Origin: Bacteroides sp.
GTDB lineage: Bacteria; Bacteroidota; Bacteroidia; Bacteroidales; Bacteroidaceae
NCBI GenBank assembly: GCA_019414725.1
Contig: DXLM01000074.1
Span: forward strand, 1 to 14,077
Length of the DNA: 14,077 nt
Direction: 5' to 3'
Both the position numbers and the translations under genes were made by a program. The notes under the pieces were generated by a model, which made no database searches, was not told the DNA's origin, and saw nothing but the letters and a program-made list of their open reading frames with translations. This document shows, piece after piece, positions 8,649 to 14,077 of the stretch; the stretch's first letter is position 1; each line of letters opens with the position of its first letter.

Positions 8649-11600
8649 TTAAAGTGTTAAACTTAAGCCAAAAGACCAGGTGCTTGATAACGGATAAGCA
8701 TTACCACCATTACCGCCACTAATTGTTTCCGGATCAAACAAAGAAGACAATGATGTTCCGGTCCAAAGATTTTCTCCGGAAACAAACACACGGCATCTGG
8801 TCAAACCCATACTTTTCATCCATTTTGCTGGGAAAGTATAACCTAATTGGAAATTTTTTAAACGGATATAGGATGCATCTTGCAAATAACGTGTCTGAAT
8901 TTCTTGGTTCTTACCTCCTTCGGAGAAAATAGGACGAGGATAATAAGCGTCAAGATTTGCAGGAATGGTATGACCTGACAATCCTATATCCTCTGCACGA
9001 AAATAATCCTCATGTTCCTTAAGTCCACGAGCCCCCCACATACTTTGAGTTCCATAAGCACCAAACAAATAACCACAGAAATTATTTGTACCCCAAAAAT
9101 CACGCTTCATTACACCTTGAAAGAATAAACGTATGTCGAATCCTTTCCAATCAGCATTCAAGTCAATACCAAAGAAATATCTAGGAGTACTATTGCCTAT
9201 TACTTTCAAATCTCCATGATCATCCAATGTACCCGCACTTTTAGATATTTTTCCATCTTCATTCAAATCACGATACATAATATCACCGGCAGACCATTTG
9301 GAACCAATCGCATCCTGTCCTCCATTAGGAAGGGAAAGGAGATGGGCTTGCATTTCATTTTCAGATTTTGCTATTCCTATTGTTTCCAATCCCCAAATCT
9401 CGCCCACTTCGCGTCCTTCAACGTATTTGTTCAAACCGATAGTATTTGTTGCGTTGCTCGGATAGCTGGTAACAATTGTTTTAGCATCGGAAAGAGTTAA
9501 ATTAGCACTATATCCAAACCCGTTTTTCAAACGGTCTCTCCATCCAATAGATAGTTCCCATCCATTCGTTCTTAAATTACAATTGTTGGTTTTAGGAGCA
9601 GATGTACCCAAAATAGATGGGAGTTCAGGTGCAGGCCCTACCATACCATCCGTATAACGAATATAGTAATCAAAACTACCTGTCAAACGATTACTGAGAA
9701 AGCCATAATCAAAACCGATATCCCAAGTACGAACCTTTTCCCAAGTCAAAGAATTGCTGACCAAATTTCCCGGCTCTGCTGTATTAGGCTTCACTCCATC
9801 TTGCAACCATGTTCCATTAGAAGACTTCAGTATCATATCACGATAGGTAGGATACCATGCTGTAGTATTCTGGTTGCCCAATTCACCGTAAGAAACACGC
9901 AATTTTAATGTGTTGGCTATATCTGTCAGCGACTCCCAGAATTTTTCCTGAGCGATGTTCCAGCCTAAAGAGAATGAAGGAGACCATTGCCAGCGACTTC
10001 CTCGACGGAAACGGGAAGAACCGTCATATCGCATATTGATTTCCGCCAAATAACGTCCCAGGTAATCGTAATTCAAGCGACCGAAGAAACCTGCCGTTTT
10101 CCATCTTTTCCCATTTCCACCCGCTTCTGTCGCTTTGGGGTTACCTTGTCCGTCCAATCCGGTTGTGACATCAAAATAAGGCATCCCCCCCATCATTACA
10201 CCATACTTTTTTGTAGAAGAAAATTCCTGTTTCATATCTTCTATCTGGAAGCCAAGCATAACTTTTGCATTATGGGCATTATTAAAAGATTGGGAATACT
10301 CACTATAAATATTTAGGTTCAGATAGTTCTCTTTAGTCTGATCTTGATAAAGATAAGACGTACCATGAGTATCTATTAAATTGCCTTCCACATCATGATT
10401 ATAAGTAGGAATTGAAGTTTCTTTTACCGATGAGTTCATTATACTGTAATTAAACTCCACATGTGTAATCCAATTTTTGATCGGTTCAATTACTAAAGAC
10501 GCTTGTTGATAAAGACGGTCTGTTTGTGCATTACGTTTTCCACCTTCAACAAGATTTTGGACTGGATTAGTCCAACCATTATTGGTATAATAGCCATTGG
10601 GATCTTTTACGGGCATATTGGGCCAAGTAGCTCTTCCTAACTGGTCATAAAAAGAACTGTTGAAACTGGTAGGACGCCATACATCATTACGAGTAAAACG
10701 GGTACTGTAATTGAATTTTAACCATTGAGTCAAATCAGCATTGATTTTAGCTGTTACATTGTAACGATGAAGTCCATCGTCACCAGCTTTCAAAAGTCCT
10801 CCTTGATCCAAATAATTGAAAGAAGCATAATAAGCTACAATATCACTTCCTCCATTTAGACTAACGTTATGTTCTTGAGAAAAACTTGAAGATTTGTAAA
10901 CTTCATCATACCAATTTGTATTAGCCCAAGCTGTTGTAAATGGATCATAGTCTGGTTTACCCCATTGACCGTTGGATGAAGCTTTTACTCCCCCCGTGCT
11001 TCCACCTCCGGCAGCTTGCCAATCCAGCATATCCTGCATCAGGTCTTCTGTAAAGATAAGCCCACCACCCTGATTAAGCGAACCGGCGTTCATAAAGTTT
11101 GCAAAAGTGTAGGAATCCATCATCTTCGGCATATTTACAGGAGTAGATATACGGAAGCTATTGTTATAGTTTACAGAAGTCTTTCCTTTTTTGCCCGATT
11201 TGGTAGTCACCAGAATTACGCCGAAGGGGGCACGGGAACCATAGATGGATGATGCGGCAGCATCTTTCAATACAGAAATATTTTCTATGTCTTGAGGATT
11301 GACTGTATTCAAATCTCCTTCCATTCCATCAATTAGAATAAGAGGTGCACCGCTGGAACCCTCACCAATAGTTCCTGTACCACGGATACTGATATCTGCG
11401 GTCTTGTCCAGTTCACCCGTACTTGTTGATATCTGCAAACCAGGTACCAATCCTTGTAAGGCTTGTGTAGCTGAAGTCACAGGACGAGATTCTAATTCTT
11501 TAGCAGTAGCAAGTCCTACAGCTCCTGTCAGATTCACTTTCTTTTGCGTACCAAATCCAACCACCACCACTTCATCAAGAGTTTCTGTATCTTCCTTCAA

Positions 11601-12197
11601 TACTACATTAATTTCTCTCTTTCCAGAAACTTTCACTTCTTGAGAAACATACCCGATATACGTAATCTGTAAAACGGCTTCTTTCGGGGCATCCAACACA
11701 AACCGCCCATCTATATCTGTTATCGTACCTATTGACTGACCTTTAACCATTACATTGGCACCGATTACCGGCTCGCCATTCGCATCTTTCACAATACCTG
11801 TCACTTTATTTGCCTGTTGGGCAGCTTCCCCGTCTTTCGCCTTACTCATCAGCATGATATTCTTACCCTCCATGGCATAATAAATATCAGTACCTTCAAA
11901 AACCTTATTCAGCACTTCGGCTACAGATTTGTTCTGCGCATTCACCTTCACATTGCGCTTCAGATTCACCTCGTTCACATTATACACAAACAGATAATCT
12001 GTCTGTTTTTCTATTTCACTGATTACCTTGCCTGTTGACACGTTATCCGCCACAACAGTCACCTTCATTGTCTGAGAATAAGACTCAGTGGCAAAGGCTG
12101 TTCCGGCAAAGACAAACAGGGCTAAGAGTGTGTTTCTCATCATACGGAATAAATGTTTAATTTCTACAATAGATTCCTGATACAAAATATTTTTCAT
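8649..12197 (-). CDS. SusC/RagA-family TonB-dependent glycan transporter with N-terminal STN signalling domain
   Basis: This 1182-residue outer-membrane importer has a signal sequence to about residue 42 (after a short leader containing FRMMR), an STN domain about 45-117, a carboxypeptidase-regulatory-like beta-sandwich 131-200 (TGIVKDANGEPVIGANV), a TonB-box-like DEVVVVGFG (208-216), a plug with SIRGTGTIG (269-277) and LIDGMEGD (288-295), and a 22-strand-type barrel from about 340. It ends in an aromatic/hydrophobic strand (STWSFGLSLTL) suited to barrel assembly. The STN domain is the module that contacts a FecR anti-sigma factor, matching the sigma/FecR pair just upstream. The start at 12197 keeps the N-terminal extension common in this subgroup. 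M19 or M20 (12143 or 12140) are alternatives that would lengthen the leader. No vegetative TAnnTTTG box points toward susC in the upstream gap, consistent with control by the ECF sigma factor. Confidence 0.95.
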   Translation of the reverse strand: MKNILYQESIVEIKHLFRMMRNTLLALFVFAGTAFATESYSQTMKVTVVADNVSTGKVISEIEKQTDYLFVYNVNEVNLKRNVKVNAQNKSVAEVLNKVFEGTDIYYAMEGKNIMLMSKAKDGEAAQQANKVTGIVKDANGEPVIGANVMVKGQSIGTITDIDGRFVLDAPKEAVLQITYIGYVSQEVKVSGKREINVVLKEDTETLDEVVVVGFGTQKKVNLTGAVGLATAKELESRPVTSATQALQGLVPGLQISTSTGELDKTADISIRGTGTIGEGSSGAPLILIDGMEGDLNTVNPQDIENISVLKDAAASSIYGSRAPFGVILVTTKSGKKGKTSVNYNNSFRISTPVNMPKMMDSYTFANFMNAGSLNQGGGLIFTEDLMQDMLDWQAAGGGSTGGVKASSNGQWGKPDYDPFTTAWANTNWYDEVYKSSSFSQEHNVSLNGGSDIVAYYASFNYLDQGGLLKAGDDGLHRYNVTAKINADLTQWLKFNYSTRFTRNDVWRPTSFNSSFYDQLGRATWPNMPVKDPNGYYTNNGWTNPVQNLVEGGKRNAQTDRLYQQASLVIEPIKNWITHVEFNYSIMNSSVKETSIPTYNHDVEGNLIDTHGTSYLYQDQTKENYLNLNIYSEYSQSFNNAHNAKVMLGFQIEDMKQEFSSTKKYGVMMGGMPYFDVTTGLDGQGNPKATEAGGNGKRWKTAGFFGRLNYDYLGRYLAEINMRYDGSSRFRRGSRWQWSPSFSLGWNIAQEKFWESLTDIANTLKLRVSYGELGNQNTTAWYPTYRDMILKSSNGTWLQDGVKPNTAEPGNLVSNSLTWEKVRTWDIGFDYGFLSNRLTGSFDYYIRYTDGMVGPAPELPSILGTSAPKTNNCNLRTNGWELSIGWRDRLKNGFGYSANLTLSDAKTIVTSYPSNATNTIGLNKYVEGREVGEIWGLETIGIAKSENEMQAHLLSLPNGGQDAIGSKWSAGDIMYRDLNEDGKISKSAGTLDDHGDLKVIGNSTPRYFFGIDLNADWKGFDIRLFFQGVMKRDFWGTNNFCGYLFGAYGTQSMWGARGLKEHEDYFRAEDIGLSGHTIPANLDAYYPRPIFSEGGKNQEIQTRYLQDASYIRLKNFQLGYTFPAKWMKSMGLTRCRVFVSGENLWTGTSLSSLFDPETISGGNGGNAYPLSSTWSFGLSLTL

Positions 12198-12204
12198 ATA
12201 TTTG
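12174..12204 (+). promoter_or_regulatory. Candidate vegetative promoter reading away from susC (antisense)
   Basis: The plus-strand -7 box TATATTTG (12197-12204) fits TAnnTTTG exactly. A weak -33 candidate, TTC at 12174-12176, lies 20 bases upstream. The -7 box overlaps the susC start codon complement (12195-12197). It faces an intergenic hairpin-terminator and no open gene, so it is best explained as the promoter of a small RNA. AT-rich sequence makes a chance match possible. Confidence 0.5.
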
Positions 12205-12241
12205 CATTACTAATTTTAGGTTCAACTTAAGATTATTTGAG

Positions 12242-12267
12242 AAAAAATTGTCAATGCGTCATTGACA
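12242..12267 (-). terminator. Intrinsic terminator or attenuator between fecR and susC
   Basis: Reading the minus strand, TGTCAATG-ACG-CATTGACA (12267-12249) is a perfect 8-bp hairpin followed by A and then TTTTTT (12247-12242). It lies 83 bases past the fecR stop and 44 bases before the susC ATG at 12197. It could end the sigma-fecR transcript, so susC needs its own promoter, or act as an attenuator in the susC leader. The stem is AT-rich, so efficiency may be modest. Confidence 0.55.
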
Positions 12268-12271
12268 TTCC

Positions 12272-12308
12272 ATGGGATGGTGTTGCAGCACTATCCCATT
12301 TCTTTTTT
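12272..12308 (+). terminator. Plus-strand intrinsic terminator of the candidate antisense RNA
   Basis: ATGGGATGGTG (12272-12282) pairs with CACTATCCCAT (12289-12299) around the 6-base loop TTGCAG, and TCTTTTTT (12301-12308) follows. In plus-strand RNA the only irregular pair is a stable G-U (12279 with 12292). In minus-strand RNA the same position is an A-C mismatch, and A-rich sequence lies on the wrong side. Strand asymmetry therefore favours termination of a plus-strand transcript. Confidence 0.6.
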
Positions 12309-12350
12309 AGACCAGGTGTGTTATTTCATAGGCATATTCTTTTTTAAGGG

Positions 12351-13295
12351 TTAATTAATTGTTATCACATTTGTCTCATCATTCTTTGTATAAGTAAACT
12401 TATTATTGAGTTTCAAAACTTTCAGTACGTGTTCCACCCCATCTTTCGTGCGGAATTTACCTGTATAACGGTTCTTTAGAATCCGGGTATTATTTACTAC
12501 AATATCCACCCCATAATACAGTTTCAGTTTCTCTATCATATCACGTACGGATATATCATTGAAACAAAGCAAGCCCTCACGCCACAAAAAATAATCGACC
12601 TCCTTGATGCGTCCTTTCACCAGTCTGTTGCCTTTCAAGCTGGCCATCATGTTCGGTTCCAGCCTCATTCCACTGTTATTCGAACCGGGCACTAAAATTT
12701 CTACAGCACCTTCCAACAAAGAAGTTTCCCATACGCTATCCGCTGCATAAGCCATTACATTGAACTCTGTACCCAGCACCTTCACATTACATTTGTTCGT
12801 CTCTACAATAAAAGGCTGTTCCACATTCTTTGTCACCGCAAAGTAACCCTCACCATCCAATTTCACATTTCGGATATTCCCTTTGAAACTTCCCGGGAAA
12901 GTCAAGGTACTGCGTGAGTTCAACCAAACCTTCGTACCATCCGCCAACATCAATTCCGCCCGTTGGCCCGCCGGCACATAAATAGACTGCCATGTTTTGT
13001 CTTCCGGTACCTGATGTTTTCCTGTCCAATAATGTGTACCCAACAAGACGATCGCCAATACCGCTGCTATCTTGGCAGCTTCCATACATACTCCGCGTAA
13101 CGAGAAATGTTTCCTTTCCCGGCTATTCTCCTCCGCCACAGGTTCCGTACGCCACAATGCCATGTCATGCAACTTCCGTTGTGCCATATATTCACGCATG
13201 TTCTCAGGATTTTCCTGTATCCATTCGGTCACACGCTGCTTTTCGGCTTCAGTAGCATTTCCGGCTATATATTTTTGCAATAATTCAGGATTCAT
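12351..13295 (-). CDS. FecR-family anti-sigma factor
   Basis: This single-pass inner-membrane regulator holds the neighbouring ECF sigma factor until the SusC STN domain signals. The 314 residues show a cytoplasmic N-terminal sigma-binding region (about 1-70, starting MNPELLQKYIAG with the usual EWIQENPEN-type helix), one transmembrane helix (about 73-88, AAKIAAVLAIVLLG), the periplasmic FecR domain about 104-200 (VPAGQRAELMLADGTKVWLN, then GEGYFAV and VLGTEFNV), and a C-terminal DUF4974 region about 240-314, the segment expected to meet the STN domain. The length is normal. It starts 119 bases after the sigma gene with no hairpin-plus-T-run between, so the two are probably co-transcribed. 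A terminator-like hairpin follows before susC. Confidence 0.95.
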   Translation of the reverse strand: MNPELLQKYIAGNATEAEKQRVTEWIQENPENMREYMAQRKLHDMALWRTEPVAEENSRERKHFSLRGVCMEAAKIAAVLAIVLLGTHYWTGKHQVPEDKTWQSIYVPAGQRAELMLADGTKVWLNSRSTLTFPGSFKGNIRNVKLDGEGYFAVTKNVEQPFIVETNKCNVKVLGTEFNVMAYAADSVWETSLLEGAVEILVPGSNNSGMRLEPNMMASLKGNRLVKGRIKEVDYFLWREGLLCFNDISVRDMIEKLKLYYGVDIVVNNTRILKNRYTGKFRTKDGVEHVLKVLKLNNKFTYTKNDETNVITIN

Positions 13296-13414
13296 ATTCT
13301 ATGCTGTTTTATTAGAAACGACTCAAGAAGAAACTACCCTAAAAGAAAATGAAGAAAAATATAAAAAAATCATTTCTGTCCTCAAAAACATCCGTATCCC
13401 CCATCCGGTCAGGC

Positions 13415-14002
13415 TTAATAATAAAAGAAGAAATAAAATAAAGGAAGATAATCTTTTAAAGTCACCCGCAGTACTTTCAATGCTTTTGATATATGATATT
13501 CCACCCCCTTTATAGAGATTTCCATCTCTTCGGCAATCTCTTTATTGGGTTTATTTTCAAAACGGCTCAAAATAAATGCCCGTCGCGTCTGTTCCGACAA
13601 GGTACTTAAAGTAGCACTGATGATTTTTTCCACTTCTTCCGAAAAAATCTCATCAGGATTGCACGCTTCCAAGGCAGACATACGGATAGACAATTCCTGT
13701 TGTTGCCAGTCGGCCATCACTTCAAAAGCACTGCGTTTTACCTCCTCGTGCTTTAGATAGTCCAAAGCCTTGTTCTTCAAAATTGTCAGTAACAATGGTA
13801 AGATATATTTCTCTTCAACAGGCTCGGCCTTCAACTTTTCCCACAACTTTATTAATGCCTCGGAGGCAATATCTTCTGCCGCCAAATCATTATGAACGTA
13901 TGATTTGGCAAAGAAAAAAGACTTCTTATAATAAGAGGTATAGATATCATTAAAAGAATTTCCAGGCATTTTGCTCATTTGTATATCGGTTGTGCTTTTC
14001 AT
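13415..14002 (-). CDS. ECF-type RNA polymerase sigma-70 factor (Bacteroidetes expansion type)
   Basis: This 195-residue sigma factor is expected to direct RNA polymerase to susC when released by FecR. Region 2 covers about 17-85 (FNDIYTSYYKKSFFFAKSYV, then AAEDIASEALIKLWEKL). Region 4 covers about 128-182 (LSTLSEQTRRAFILSRFEN, then NKEIAEEMEISIKGVEYHI as the helix-turn-helix). Regions 1.1 and 3 are absent, as in all ECF factors. The C-terminus is markedly hydrophobic and aromatic (LPLFYFFFYY), a trait of many Bacteroides ECF factors next to FecR genes. The ATG at 14002 is used, but it lies only about 13 bases from the predicted transcription start. M9 (13978) or M12 (13969) would give a more usual leader and cost no recognised domain. 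Confidence 0.95.
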   Translation of the reverse strand: MKSTTDIQMSKMPGNSFNDIYTSYYKKSFFFAKSYVHNDLAAEDIASEALIKLWEKLKAEPVEEKYILPLLLTILKNKALDYLKHEEVKRSAFEVMADWQQQELSIRMSALEACNPDEIFSEEVEKIISATLSTLSEQTRRAFILSRFENKPNKEIAEEMEISIKGVEYHISKALKVLRVTLKDYLPLFYFFFYY

Positions 14003-14021
14003 CCATATTACGATGGTAGAG

Positions 14022-14054
14022 CAAAGTTAGCAATAAACCTTCGATAAAAACAAA
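14022..14054 (-). promoter_or_regulatory. Vegetative promoter of the sigma-fecR operon
   Basis: On the minus strand, TTTG (14054-14051) and TAACTTTG (14029-14022) match both the -33 and the -7 boxes of the Bacteroides sigma-ABfr promoter, separated by 21 bases. Transcription would begin near 14015. The sigma and anti-sigma genes are therefore probably made constitutively at a basal level, with control exerted through FecR. Confidence 0.7.
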
Positions 14055-14077
14055 ATTATCCTGTTAATTCTTTCCCT

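Larger units (their letters stand above)
12209..12308 (+). ncRNA. Candidate DonS-like cis-antisense small RNA opposite the susC leader
   Basis: Directly visible are a plus-strand consensus -7 box ending at 12204, about 100 bases lacking a plausible gene, then an 11-bp hairpin plus T-run. The predicted RNA would hold a perfect 8-bp hairpin (12249-12267) and the terminator hairpin (12272-12299). Known from the family: ECF-sigma/FecR-controlled PULs of Bacteroides, such as the Don locus of B. fragilis, carry a small RNA in the gap between anti-sigma gene and susC, transcribed against susC and repressing it. Position, orientation and size all fit here. It is inferred that this RNA pairs with the susC mRNA leader and lowers its translation or stability. 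Ends are approximate (5' end within about five bases). No expression evidence is available. Confidence 0.5.

Noticed and set aside
13296..13414. Possible terminator or promoter between the sigma and fecR genes
   Set aside because: The repeat CGGATG is direct rather than inverted, no stem followed by a T-run is present, and no TAnnTTTG box was found on either strand.
13072..13515. Plus-strand open frame of 147 codons spanning the fecR-sigma gap
   Set aside because: Most of it is antisense to fecR and the sigma gene. The part in the gap is low-complexity Lys/Glu/Asn sequence from A-rich DNA.
1..14077. Mobile elements, CRISPR arrays, tRNA or rRNA genes
   Set aside because: No transposase or integrase coding sequence, terminal inverted repeats, regularly spaced repeats or tRNA-like fold were seen when reading both strands.

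Overview
This window is almost certainly from a gut-type Bacteroidota, probably Bacteroides/Phocaeicola. It is a polysaccharide utilization locus (PUL) built around a SusC/SusD pair, with an ECF sigma factor and a FecR anti-sigma factor. Perfect matches to the Bacteroides vegetative promoter (-7 box TAnnTTTG) occur where promoters are expected, and most starts lack Shine-Dalgarno sequences. The species and the exact glycan cannot be named from sequence alone.

All seven protein-coding genes lie on the minus strand, so transcription runs from the right end to the left. In that order they are: ECF sigma factor (14002-13415), FecR anti-sigma factor (13295-12351), a SusC-type TonB-dependent transporter with an N-terminal STN signalling domain (12197-8649), a SusD-type surface lipoprotein (8635-6584), a GH2 exo-glycosidase (6370-3893), a GH78-like alpha-L-rhamnosidase (3882-1666), and the N-terminal part of a beta-propeller sensor, probably a hybrid two-component system (HTCS, from 1514 off the left edge). 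Plus-strand reading frames look like shadows of these genes. No tRNA, rRNA, CRISPR array or insertion sequence was seen, and no gene-free stretch exceeds 300 bases.

The expected logic is as follows. SusD and SusC capture and import a glycan. The STN domain of SusC relays transport status to FecR, which frees the sigma factor to raise susCD transcription. The two secreted glycosidases trim the glycan, possibly one carrying terminal rhamnose plus a beta-linked sugar. A separate sensor gene with its own vegetative promoter sits at the far end, so the locus may receive two independent inputs.

The most interesting part is the 153-base gap between fecR and susC. On the plus strand, opposite to every gene, it has a consensus -7 box at 12197-12204 and, about 100 bases on, an 11-bp hairpin followed by a T-run (12272-12308). 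This is the arrangement of a DonS-like cis-antisense small RNA that represses susC. The same gap holds a second perfect hairpin (12249-12267) followed by T6 in the minus-strand direction, able to terminate the sigma-fecR transcript or attenuate susC. A perfect 11-bp hairpin also lies directly after susD, where expression of the uptake genes may be separated from that of the enzymes.
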